Shown here: piece after piece, positions 15,737 to 24,364 of the stretch
Position numbering within the stretch: position 1 is the first letter of the stretch
Layout of the letters: each line of letters opens with the position of its first letter
Assembly (NCBI GenBank): GCA_023410645.1
Contig: JAEYPQ010000030.1
Location: forward strand, 69,490-133,489
Reading direction: 5' to 3'
Length of the DNA: 64,000 nt
DNA from: Bacillota bacterium
Lineage (GTDB): Bacteria; Bacillota; Clostridia; TANB77; CAG-465
Notes under the pieces: model-generated
Databases searched by the model: none
Seen by the model: the letters and a program-made list of their open reading frames with translations, nothing else
What the model was told of the DNA's origin: nothing
Program-made: the position numbers and the translations under genes

Positions 15737-17281
15737 ATGTTAGAGATAAAAAAATTAAATATAAAAACAAAAAATGATAGAGAAATAATAAATAATTTAA
15801 ACTTAAATGTTAATAGTGGGGATAAGATAGCCATTATTGGAGAAGAAGGAAATGGAAAAAGTACTTTATTAAAAAGTATTTATGATTCAAGCCTTATAAC
15901 TGATTATTGTATTGTAACAGGTGAAATATTAAAGAAAAATATAAAACTAGGTTACTTGGAGCAATCTTTAAATAAAAAATGGGATAATATACTTGTAGAA
16001 GAATATTTTTTAAAGATAAATCCTGATTCAGAAATTGATTATGAAAGATATGCAAATATAAATGAAATGTATAAGATTTTTTCTGAAATAAAGTTAAATA
16101 CTGAATATATTACTTCAGAAAAGTTAATTAGTACATTAAGTGGTGGTGAAAAAGTAAAAATTCAAATAGCAAAATTACTAATAGAATCACCTGATATTTT
16201 ATTACTTGATGAGCCAACTAACGATTTAGATATAGAAGCTTTAGAATGGCTTGAGGATTTTATAATTAATTCTAAAATACCAATAATATATGTATCCCAT
16301 GATGAAGCTTTACTTGAAAATACAGCAAACACTATACTACATTTAGAGCAAATAAATAATAAAACAAAGGCTAAGCATACTATTGAGAAAATAGGATATA
16401 ATGAGTATGTTGAAAAAAGACTATATTTAATTTCAAGACAAGAACAAATATCAAAAAAAGAACATGATGAATATGAAGAAAAGATGAAAAAATATAGGCA
16501 AATATATGAAAGAGTTCATAATGAGCAAAATAAAATTAGTAGACAAGATCCAGCAGGTGGAAGATTACTAAAAAAGAAAATGAAGAGTGTAAAAGCTCTT
16601 GGAAAAAGATTGGAAGAACAAGAATTAACAAAAAAGCCTTATGTAGAGGAACATATATTAGTAAAATTTCACAATGATGAAAAAATCCATGACAAAAAAG
16701 TAATTTTAAACTTTAAACTTGACGAATTAAAAATTAATAATAAAATTTTATCTAGTAATATAGAGCTACTTGTTATTGGAAAAGAAAAAGTGTGTATAAT
16801 TGGATCTAATGGAGTTGGAAAAACCACTTTATTAAAATTAATACATGATAATCTAAAAGATAGAGAAGATATAAAAGTAGGGTATATGCCACAAAATTAT
16901 GAAGAATTATTAGATAATGATAGTAATGTTTTAGACTTTATTAGAACTGAATATACAAAAGAAGAAGAGACTCTAGCTAGGACATATATGGGTAGTATGA
17001 AATATACAACTGAGGAAATGACAGGAAAGATAGGAAACTTAAGTGGTGGTCAAAAGGCAAAGCTATTTTTAGTAAAGTTAATATTAAATAAATGTGATGT
17101 TTTAATACTTGATGAACCAACAAGAAATTTAAGCCCACTTTCTAATCCTGTAATACGTGAAACATTAAGTAATTTTAATGGTGCTATAATCAGTATATCT
17201 CATGACAGAAAATATATTGAGGAAGTTTGTGACACAGTATATAGATTAACTGGTGATGGATTAGATAAACTAACACAATAA
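15737..17281 (+). CDS. ABC-F protein, possible ribosome-protection type
   Basis: A 514-residue cytoplasmic protein with two ATP-binding domains and no membrane part, so an ABC-F translation factor. Domain 1: Walker A GEEGNGKST (35-43), signature LSGGEKVK, Walker B ILLLDEPTNDLD. The linker (about 215-300) is basic and coiled-coil, with RQDPAGGRLLKKKMKSVKAL, as in antibiotic-resistance ABC-Fs that reach the peptidyl-transferase centre. Domain 2: GSNGVGKTT, LSGGQKAK, then LDEPTRNLSPLS, where the usual NHLD after DEPT is replaced. That replacement is seen in clostridial resistance-type ABC-Fs. An upstream leader peptide supports drug-inducible control. A housekeeping role is the alternative; no drug can be named. 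Confidence 0.82.
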   Translation: MLEIKKLNIKTKNDREIINNLNLNVNSGDKIAIIGEEGNGKSTLLKSIYDSSLITDYCIVTGEILKKNIKLGYLEQSLNKKWDNILVEEYFLKINPDSEIDYERYANINEMYKIFSEIKLNTEYITSEKLISTLSGGEKVKIQIAKLLIESPDILLLDEPTNDLDIEALEWLEDFIINSKIPIIYVSHDEALLENTANTILHLEQINNKTKAKHTIEKIGYNEYVEKRLYLISRQEQISKKEHDEYEEKMKKYRQIYERVHNEQNKISRQDPAGGRLLKKKMKSVKALGKRLEEQELTKKPYVEEHILVKFHNDEKIHDKKVILNFKLDELKINNKILSSNIELLVIGKEKVCIIGSNGVGKTTLLKLIHDNLKDREDIKVGYMPQNYEELLDNDSNVLDFIRTEYTKEEETLARTYMGSMKYTTEEMTGKIGNLSGGQKAKLFLVKLILNKCDVLILDEPTRNLSPLSNPVIRETLSNFNGAIISISHDRKYIEEVCDTVYRLTGDGLDKLTQ

Positions 17282-17322
17282 TAACTACTATAGCTTAAGT
17301 TTACAATAAGTTCTAAATAAAC

Positions 17323-17351
17323 TTGCAATTTTGTCTATATTATAGTAAAAT
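17323..17351 (+). promoter_or_regulatory. sigma-A promoter of the second ABC-F gene
   Basis: TTGCAA (17323-17328), 17-bp spacer, TAAAAT (17346-17351). Confidence 0.65.
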
Positions 17352-17382
17352 ATATAAATGATGTTAAAAAAGGAGAAAATAG

Positions 17383-18987
17383 ATGATAGGAACAAATGGA
17401 GTAACACTTAGGTTTGGTAAAAGAACATTATTTGAAGACGTAAATATTAAATTTACACCAGGTAATTGTTATGGAATAATTGGGGCAAATGGAGCTGGAA
17501 AATCAACTTTTTTAAAGATTCTTTCAGGAGAAATTGAACCTAGTGAAGGGGAAGTATACATGTCTGATAAAGAAAGACTTGGTATACTTAAGCAAAACCA
17601 TTATGAATATGATGATGTAAAAGTAATTGATACTGTAATTAGAGGTAATCAAAGACTATATGATATAATGAAAGAAAAAGAGATTCTTTATTCAAAAGAG
17701 GATTTTAATGATGAAGATGGAATAAAAGCTGGAAATTTAGAAGCAGAATTTGCGGAACTTAATGGATGGATGGCAGAAACTGATGCAGCTCAACTTTTAA
17801 GTGGACTTGGAATAGATGTAGAATTGCATGAAAAATATGTAAGAGAACTTACTGGTGGAGATAAGGTTAAGGTTTTACTTGCACAAGCTTTATTTGGTAA
17901 TCCAGATGTACTTTTACTTGATGAACCAACAAACCATCTTGATATAGCAGCTATAGCTTGGCTTGAAGAATTTTTAATAAACTTTGAAAATACAGTTATT
18001 GTTGTATCCCATGATAGACATTTCTTAAATAAAGTTTGTACTCATATTGCAGATATTGATTATGGCAAAATTCAGCTTTATGTTGGTAACTATGATTTCT
18101 GGTATGAATCTAGTCAACTTGCTTTAAAACAAATGAAAGAATCAAACAAGAAAAAAGAAGATAAAATTAAAGAGTTAGAAGATTTTATACGTAGATTTAG
18201 CGCCAACGCATCTAAATCAAAACAAGCTACATCAAGAAAGAAAACTTTAGAAAAGATTGTCCTTGATGAGATAAAACCATCTACTAGAAAATATCCATAT
18301 ATTGAATTTAAGCCAGAAGTAGAATCAGGAAGAGAAATACTAGAAGTAGATAATATTTCAAAAGAAATAGATGGAGAACAAATCTTAAAAAATGTTTCAT
18401 TTAAAGTTTTAAAAGGTGATAAGATAGCAATAGTAGGTTCAAATACCATTGCAAAAACTACATTATTTAAAATAATAATGGGAGAAATAAAACAGGATAA
18501 GGGAAAAATCACTTTCGGAAAAACTATAAAACAATCATACATTCCACAAGATAATGAATCATATTTTAAATCTGATAAATCAATTGTAGAATGGATTGCA
18601 GATGCATATAATATTAATGATGAGACAATAATAAGGAGTTTCTTAGGAAGAATGTTATTTTCTGGTGAAGAATCTTTAAAGAAAGTAAATGTATTATCTG
18701 GAGGAGAAAAAGCAAGATGTATGATGGCAAGATGTATGCTTGAAAATCCAAATTTTGTGATTTTGGATGAACCAACAAACCATTTAGATCTTGAAAGTAT
18801 TACTTCACTTAATAATGGACTTATTAGAACAACAGCAGATATTATATTTACATCACATGATCATCAATTTGTTCAAACTATTGCAAATAGAATAATCGAA
18901 ATTACAGATAATGGAATAATTGATAAAAGAATGAGTTATGATGAATATATAGAATCACAAGAACAAAACAGAAAGTTAAACTTTTAA
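17383..18987 (+). CDS. ABC-F ATPase, YkpA/YbiT type
   Basis: A 534-residue tandem ABC ATPase. Domain 1: IIGANGAGKST, LTGGDKVK, LLLDEPTNHLDIAAI. The linker contains KKKEDKIKELEDFIRRFSAN followed by SKQATSRKKTLEKI, diagnostic of the YkpA/YbiT branch of ABC-F proteins. Domain 2: GSNTIAKTT in place of the standard GxxGxGKT (Ala where the invariant Gly of GK normally sits), LSGGEKAR, DEPTNHLDLESI. These housekeeping ABC-Fs bind the ribosomal E site and relieve translational problems. It has its own promoter and terminator and is separate from the preceding ABC-F gene. Confidence 0.88.
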   Translation: MIGTNGVTLRFGKRTLFEDVNIKFTPGNCYGIIGANGAGKSTFLKILSGEIEPSEGEVYMSDKERLGILKQNHYEYDDVKVIDTVIRGNQRLYDIMKEKEILYSKEDFNDEDGIKAGNLEAEFAELNGWMAETDAAQLLSGLGIDVELHEKYVRELTGGDKVKVLLAQALFGNPDVLLLDEPTNHLDIAAIAWLEEFLINFENTVIVVSHDRHFLNKVCTHIADIDYGKIQLYVGNYDFWYESSQLALKQMKESNKKKEDKIKELEDFIRRFSANASKSKQATSRKKTLEKIVLDEIKPSTRKYPYIEFKPEVESGREILEVDNISKEIDGEQILKNVSFKVLKGDKIAIVGSNTIAKTTLFKIIMGEIKQDKGKITFGKTIKQSYIPQDNESYFKSDKSIVEWIADAYNINDETIIRSFLGRMLFSGEESLKKVNVLSGGEKARCMMARCMLENPNFVILDEPTNHLDLESITSLNNGLIRTTADIIFTSHDHQFVQTIANRIIEITDNGIIDKRMSYDEYIESQEQNRKLNF

Positions 18988-18989
18988 TT

Positions 18990-19022
18990 TAAAAGGCCTA
19001 TATATAATATATGGGCTTTTTT
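18990..19022 (+). terminator. intrinsic terminator
   Basis: Imperfect AAAAGGCCTATATA / TATATGGGCTTTT hairpin with T run. Confidence 0.75.
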
Positions 19023-19042
19023 GCAAAAAAAATAAAAAATTG

Positions 19043-19071
19043 TTGAAATATTAAAATAGTTAGGTTATAAT
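19043..19071 (+). promoter_or_regulatory. sigma-A promoter, long 5' leader
   Basis: TTGAAA (19043-19048), 17-bp spacer, TATAAT (19066-19071). The predicted untranslated leader to 19177 is about 100 nt with no clear structure. Confidence 0.65.
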
Positions 19072-19176
19072 AATTTATATAGGTTGTATATTCAATCTAT
19101 TGTAATGCTAATGTTTAGAATAAAACAAGGCTAGGAAAGTTAAATTTCAGAATTAAAATTTAAGGAGTGTAAGAAA

Positions 19177-20202
19177 ATGATAAATGATAATGAAGTAAAG
19201 ACCGCTGTTTCACCTTTTGCTGTAAGAGAAAATGAGATAAAGGTTTTTGATGGTAAGGAAGGATTTGCGTCAATAAATCAAGTAGTATTTAAAATGGATA
19301 TGGGGTATATCAATGAAGAGCACATTAAAGCTTTAGAAGTTGTTAATGAGTTTGGATTTGTAACATCAAGACAGGTAACTCAAGTACTTGAAATAAGAGG
19401 AAAATTAAATGACATTGAAGAAGATAAAAGACAAAATAAGGTCGCAAAATGGCTAGAAGATTTAACAAAATCTAAAGTTATTGCACGTTATTATTTTCAA
19501 AGTGAAGCTGGAAAAAGCTCATATAGAGCTTATTCAATGGATAAAATAGCTACATATATTTTAAAACAAAGAAATATAGCTACATCTTGGCAACCAACTG
19601 ATAATACAAAACCAGCATATGCTGTAAAAAGAAAACTTGCTGGAAATCAGGTAATAATTGCATATATGCAAAAAGTTGCTACTTTTAACAGCGTTAATCC
19701 AAATGTTTTGTTATATTCTAAAAAATACAATGTTAAATTTAAACCAACAGGTGGTTTAGTTGTATTAAAAAATGGTGCAGAAGAATATAACTTTGTATTT
19801 GAAGTTGTTAGAAGAAATGACGATTGGCAAAATATGTTTGCTGAAAAAGTGCAATTATATTCAGATTTTTATGAAAACTTTATGAGAAATGATGCTGGAT
19901 TTTATGATAAGCCACAAATAGTTTTTGTTGGTGAAGATGTTCAACATATAGCTGAAATGTTTAGAATTATAAAGAAAGTAACTTCAGTTTTAAAAGATGA
20001 AGAAATGTATTTTACAACTGAACTTAAACATTTAGATGAATCATTAGAAAATAGTATTAGCATATTTGAACTAGAAGAAAATACTAAGAAATATAAACTT
20101 GTTAATAAGCCTTTAGAATTATTAAAACCAGGTAATAATGAAGCATTTAAAACTAAATTAAATGGTGATATGAAGTTCAATTCAAATATGGTAATTGAAT
20201 AA
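19177..20202 (+). CDS. replication-relaxation-like winged-helix protein
   Basis: A 341-residue soluble protein. Residues 44-110 look like a winged helix-turn-helix (EEHIKALEVVNEFGFVTSRQ VTQVL and the following helices). The middle and C-terminal part contains FVFEVVRRNDDWQ, FAEKVQLYSDFY and KPQIVFVGED, an alpha/beta core like the nuclease-like half of the replication-relaxation family, whose members occur on plasmids, conjugative elements and chromosomes. No neighbouring mobilisation genes are present. The start follows TAAGGAGTG. The family call is tentative; a DNA-binding role is likely from the winged helix. Confidence 0.5.
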   Translation: MINDNEVKTAVSPFAVRENEIKVFDGKEGFASINQVVFKMDMGYINEEHIKALEVVNEFGFVTSRQVTQVLEIRGKLNDIEEDKRQNKVAKWLEDLTKSKVIARYYFQSEAGKSSYRAYSMDKIATYILKQRNIATSWQPTDNTKPAYAVKRKLAGNQVIIAYMQKVATFNSVNPNVLLYSKKYNVKFKPTGGLVVLKNGAEEYNFVFEVVRRNDDWQNMFAEKVQLYSDFYENFMRNDAGFYDKPQIVFVGEDVQHIAEMFRIIKKVTSVLKDEEMYFTTELKHLDESLENSISIFELEENTKKYKLVNKPLELLKPGNNEAFKTKLNGDMKFNSNMVIE

Positions 20203-20232
20203 TATATAAAAATTAATATGTAATATGGAAAA

Positions 20233-20261
20233 GGACGCATAATTTAAATGCGTCTTTTTTT
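20233..20261 (+). terminator. intrinsic terminator
   Basis: GACGCAT / ATGCGTC stem with seven or more T residues. Confidence 0.9.
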
Positions 20262-20325
20262 CATTTATGGTCTAATCTAGTATAATTAATTCATATAATG
20301 TAAAAAGTAACAAGGAAGTGTTTTT

Positions 20326-21312
20326 ATGTGTACATCAATATCCATAATATCGAAAAAGAATGAAGTTATTTTCGGAAGGAATATGGACTTTTCTCACGAA
20401 ATAGATCCAGAAATATATATTTTCCCAAGAAATTATGAATGGATGAATTCATTTAGAAACTATACAATAAATAATACATATAAATTTATTGGAACAGGTC
20501 AAAATATAGGAAAAGTAACTCTTGCAGACGGTGTTAATGAAAATGGTTTGGGCATCGGAGCGTTATATTTTAAGGGATTTGCTCATTTTGATACTTTTTC
20601 AAATAGTAAAAGTAAGCGTATTCAAATTGCATCTATTGAATTAGTTAATTACCTACTTGGAAATTGTATGGATGTTGAAGATGTTATTAATACAGTATAT
20701 AATATAGATATTATTGGTATAGAAGATATTATCACCAATTCAGTGGCACCACTACATTGGATAGTAATAGATAAAGTTGGAAGATGTATTACAATTGAAA
20801 TAACTAAAAAGGGACTAGAGATATTTGATAATCCACTTAAAGTTCTTGCAAATAGTCCAAATTTCGAGTGGCAGATGACAAATTTAAGAAACTATATTAA
20901 TCTATCACCTGAACAACTTCAAAAAGCAAAATGGGAGAATATAGAACTAACTCCATTTGGAGAAGCTGCTGGGACTTTTGGAATTCCTGGCGATTACACT
21001 TCACCATCTAGATTTGTAAGGGCTGCTTTTCTTAAAAGTCACGTATTACTTCCAAAATCAAATAATGAAACAGTAAATATGTGCTTTAATATTCTAAAAA
21101 GTGTAACAATTCCTAAAGGAGTAGTTATAACTAACAGAGGAACATATGATTATACACAATATACTGTGTTTATGAATGTTAATACAGGGGACTATTATTT
21201 CAATACTCATGATAACAATCAAATACTAAAAGCAAATATAAATGATAGTAATTCTAATGAAATCATATCACTTGGCAAATTAAAACGATCTACTGAATTT
21301 GAACATATTTAG
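20326..21312 (+). CDS. choloylglycine hydrolase family protein (bile-salt hydrolase-like)
   Basis: A 328-residue Ntn hydrolase that cleaves linear amide C-N bonds, in gut bacteria typically conjugated bile salts or penicillin V. Met1 is removed to expose Cys2 as nucleophile. The other active-site elements are present: FGRNMDF (Arg18, Asp21), VNENGLGIGAL, LANSPNFEWQ (Asn176) and GDYTSPSRFVRAAF (Arg229). The GTFGIPGDYTSPSRF segment is strongly characteristic of true bile-salt hydrolases rather than acylases. No signal peptide, so cytoplasmic. It is a single gene with a terminator after it. Confidence 0.88.
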   Translation: MCTSISIISKKNEVIFGRNMDFSHEIDPEIYIFPRNYEWMNSFRNYTINNTYKFIGTGQNIGKVTLADGVNENGLGIGALYFKGFAHFDTFSNSKSKRIQIASIELVNYLLGNCMDVEDVINTVYNIDIIGIEDIITNSVAPLHWIVIDKVGRCITIEITKKGLEIFDNPLKVLANSPNFEWQMTNLRNYINLSPEQLQKAKWENIELTPFGEAAGTFGIPGDYTSPSRFVRAAFLKSHVLLPKSNNETVNMCFNILKSVTIPKGVVITNRGTYDYTQYTVFMNVNTGDYYFNTHDNNQILKANINDSNSNEIISLGKLKRSTEFEHI

Positions 21313-21362
21313 CTAGTTCTTATGACGAATAATAAGAAATAAATAATTAATATATATAATAT

Positions 21363-21395
21363 AGTCACACTATTGAAAAAAGTGTGACTTTATTA
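21363..21395 (+). terminator. intrinsic terminator
   Basis: AGTCACACT / AGTGTGACT stem followed by TTATTAT, between the hydrolase gene and the first giant prepilin-like gene. Confidence 0.75.
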
Positions 21396-21426
21396 TACAC
21401 TATATATTAGTCATAGGAGGAAGAAT

Positions 21427-24198
21427 ATGAAGAACAAAAGAGGCGGTATAAATAAAAAAGGAATAAGTTTAATAGTATTAATAATAACAATAATAGTTAT
21501 AATTATTCTTGCAGGAGCAATAATATTAAATTTAACAAATAATAATCCAATAGATAATGCAAGAAAAGCAAAGTTTCTAAATGATGTAGATACTTTCAAA
21601 AGCGATTTATCATTATATGAATTAAATAAAATGGGAAGTACTGAAGGAAATTATAATCCTAAGGCATTAAATGCAGATAAAAACAGTGTATCAGAAAACG
21701 GAGAAGTAGATACACAAAGAACAATAATAGATGTAATATCATCAATGAAAGATACAAAATATGAAGAAAAGTTAGAAGTCATAGCAGGGGAGCTAGTATA
21801 CGTAGGGGATAGTGAGAAAGAATCAAACTGGCTGGATGGAGTGATAGAATCAAAGAATTTTAAGATGAATATAGTAACAGTACCTGATATGAATAAAATA
21901 AGTGGGAAAGTAACATTATCAGGATTTTTAGTAGATGAAACAAAAATAGAATATTATAGAATATATATATCACAAACAGCAGGTACATATCCTGATACAC
22001 CAAGTGTAGAGATAACAGATAAGAAAAAAGAAGTAGAATTTGAAATAAATAATCTAGTAGCAAATACAGAGTATTATATAAAAGTAGAATTGAAAATGAG
22101 TAATGAGCCTGATGTAAGAGTAATAGAAAGTGGAAAGATAATAACAAAGCCAGATAGTGTGGTACCAAATACACCACAAATAACAGTGCCAGGATACTCA
22201 AATAATTATACTATAACACCAATTACAATAACATTAACAGATGATGAAGGTGGAAGTGGAATAAGTAAAACAAATAGCAAGTACATAATAGATAAAACAG
22301 CAACAAGCTATAATGAAGAAGATAGCATGTGGCAATCAGCAACTGGTTTCTTAGGAGAAGAATTTACAGGAAATACAGCAACAGTTGGAGTAAGCGTAGT
22401 AGAAGATGGAGAGTATTATGTACATGTATTAGTAGTAGATAATGCGGGAAATAAAAAGTCAGGAATATCTGGAAAAATAGTAGTAGATACAGTAGTACCA
22501 AATGAGGCAGGAATAACAATACCAACAAGTACAACAACAAATAGCATAGATGCAACAGTAGTATTAAATGATAATGAAAATGGAAGTGGAATAGATTTAA
22601 GTAAATGTAAGTATATTTATTCAACAGTATCATATCCATATGGAGATACAGAGACAATATGGGATACAGGAACAGTATTTACAAGTCAGACGCAAACAAT
22701 AACCGTAACATCAAGTACAAATGAAATATACTATTTACATGTATTACTAGTAGATAAAGCAGGAAATAGAAGAGAAGTATTATCAAGTGGAGTAACAACA
22801 AATACAGAGACACCAGTGGCTCCAGCGATAACAGGAACAATAGCAACAAATACATGGACAAATCAAAATGTAACATTAACAGTAAATGAGGTAACTTCAC
22901 CAGGAATAACAAGATATGAGTATTCAGTAAATGGAGGAGCATGGCAAACATATAATGCTACAAATAAAGTAGTAGTAACAAGTGAAGGAACAAGTACAGT
23001 AAAAGCAAGAGCAGTAAATAATGTAGGAACAGTAGGGGCAGAGTCAACAGGATATATAGTAAAAATAGATAGAACAGCACCAAGCAATCCAACTGTTGAT
23101 TTAAGTGGATATGCATCAGGTACGTGGACTAATGGAAATGTAACTCAAACATTTAGTTCAAGTGACTCATATTCAGGAGTACAGAAATATCAATATACAG
23201 TTGATGGGGGGGCAACATGGAGTGATTGTCCAAATCCATGGATTATAAATTGGGATGGAGGATGGAACTTCTATATAAGAGCAATTGATAATATTGGAAA
23301 TGTAAGTGGAGCATCAGATATGTACACAATATATAGAGATGCAACTGCACCAACATATACAAGTTATGAAATAAATAATGTAACAGAAACAGGATATGAT
23401 GTTTACTTATATGGAGTATCCGATAATTTTTCAGGAATAAATAGAGTACAATTTCCAACAACATCACCATCATCTGGATGGATATGGAATTATGGAACTG
23501 ATCTTGGAAATGGAACATGGCATTATAGAGTAAATGTATCCGATTTTAGTAATGTACCAGGACAATATCAAACACATATATACCTATACGATTATGCGGG
23601 AAATTATTCTGCACTTGCAACATCTGGTGCAATAATACCTGAACAAGGGCTTAATTTATATAATTATGGAGATCAATGTACATCTGTAACAGGAGGATGG
23701 ACTATAAAATATGGTAATCAGATGATGAGAAGTGGATGGGGAGGAAGTAGTTCATATGTATCATATCAATATAACACAAATAATATTAATTTAGCATTTT
23801 CTTCAATGGGATCATATCAATATACTTCAACCGCTAATAGAGCAATTGGAATTTGTACAAATAGTCCAATTAACATTTCAGGATATAAATATTTAAATGT
23901 ACTATGTGATGTGAACTTTGGTGCATATACTTCTCATAATCCATCGCAAAATTATTTTACTGGAGATTCTATATTGACTTCAACATCAAATGTTGCAGGT
24001 TATACTGATAATTATGCCACTGCTTCTAATTATATAGCATATGGAACACCTGGAGGAAGCGCAGCAAATTATAAACTTTCAGTCGATATATCTGGGATTA
24101 GTGGTTTACAATATATTACTAACTTTATTGGCTCAGATCTTGAACATTATAATTCTTCAGGAAATATTACAATATATAGAATTTGGTTGTCGAAATAA
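21427..24198 (+). CDS. giant prepilin-like surface protein with Ig-like and GBS Bsp-like domains, paralog 1
   Basis: A 923-residue exported protein. The N-terminus is prepilin-like: a short basic leader ending in Gly12, then the hydrophobic helix ISLIVLIITI... (about 13-36) and NNNPIDNARKAK. Unlike normal pilins, position +5 after the Gly is Val, not Glu. Residues 40-140 form a pilin-like head. Residues 145-245 have an FN3-like pattern. From 245 to 550 come repeated Ig-like domains with GGSGI, YYVHVLVVDNAGNKK and similar. Residues about 650-730 resemble a GBS Bsp-like repeat (GINRVQFPTTSPSSGW, YQTHIYLYDYAGNYS), and the last 170 residues are an aromatic-rich, probably beta-sandwich domain. AGGAGG precedes the ATG. 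The first 1.6 kb is duplicated in the next gene. Confidence 0.75.
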   Translation: MKNKRGGINKKGISLIVLIITIIVIIILAGAIILNLTNNNPIDNARKAKFLNDVDTFKSDLSLYELNKMGSTEGNYNPKALNADKNSVSENGEVDTQRTIIDVISSMKDTKYEEKLEVIAGELVYVGDSEKESNWLDGVIESKNFKMNIVTVPDMNKISGKVTLSGFLVDETKIEYYRIYISQTAGTYPDTPSVEITDKKKEVEFEINNLVANTEYYIKVELKMSNEPDVRVIESGKIITKPDSVVPNTPQITVPGYSNNYTITPITITLTDDEGGSGISKTNSKYIIDKTATSYNEEDSMWQSATGFLGEEFTGNTATVGVSVVEDGEYYVHVLVVDNAGNKKSGISGKIVVDTVVPNEAGITIPTSTTTNSIDATVVLNDNENGSGIDLSKCKYIYSTVSYPYGDTETIWDTGTVFTSQTQTITVTSSTNEIYYLHVLLVDKAGNRREVLSSGVTTNTETPVAPAITGTIATNTWTNQNVTLTVNEVTSPGITRYEYSVNGGAWQTYNATNKVVVTSEGTSTVKARAVNNVGTVGAESTGYIVKIDRTAPSNPTVDLSGYASGTWTNGNVTQTFSSSDSYSGVQKYQYTVDGGATWSDCPNPWIINWDGGWNFYIRAIDNIGNVSGASDMYTIYRDATAPTYTSYEINNVTETGYDVYLYGVSDNFSGINRVQFPTTSPSSGWIWNYGTDLGNGTWHYRVNVSDFSNVPGQYQTHIYLYDYAGNYSALATSGAIIPEQGLNLYNYGDQCTSVTGGWTIKYGNQMMRSGWGGSSSYVSYQYNTNNINLAFSSMGSYQYTSTANRAIGICTNSPINISGYKYLNVLCDVNFGAYTSHNPSQNYFTGDSILTSTSNVAGYTDNYATASNYIAYGTPGGSAANYKLSVDISGISGLQYITNFIGSDLEHYNSSGNITIYRIWLSK
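21460..23072 (+). repeat. 1.6-kb coding duplication, copy A
   Basis: Codes the prepilin-like helix through the third Ig-like unit, ending at IVKIDR. It is collinear with 24374-25989 at nearly identical length and high identity; sequence beyond both ends diverges. Confidence 0.85.
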
Positions 24199-24217
24199 TT
24201 TGTAAATATTTAATTTT

Positions 24218-24270
24218 ATACATTCTAAATAATACCCAAATATATACGTATTATTTAGAGTGTATTTTTT
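24218..24270 (+). terminator. intrinsic terminator
   Basis: ATACATTCTAAATAATAC pairs with GTATTATTTAGAGTGTAT, followed by TTTTT. Confidence 0.85.
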
Positions 24271-24308
24271 ATATTAAAGTTAAATTTTAAAAATACACTA
24301 AAGGCGTA

Positions 24309-24337
24309 TTGAAAATTTTTTTTCTATATACTATACT
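24309..24337 (+). promoter_or_regulatory. sigma-A promoter of paralog 2
   Basis: TTGAAA (24309-24314), 17-bp spacer containing an 8-T run, TATACT (24332-24337). The T run inside the spacer could vary in length. Confidence 0.6.
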
Positions 24338-24364
24338 TATATGTATAAGCAGGAGGTTGTACAT

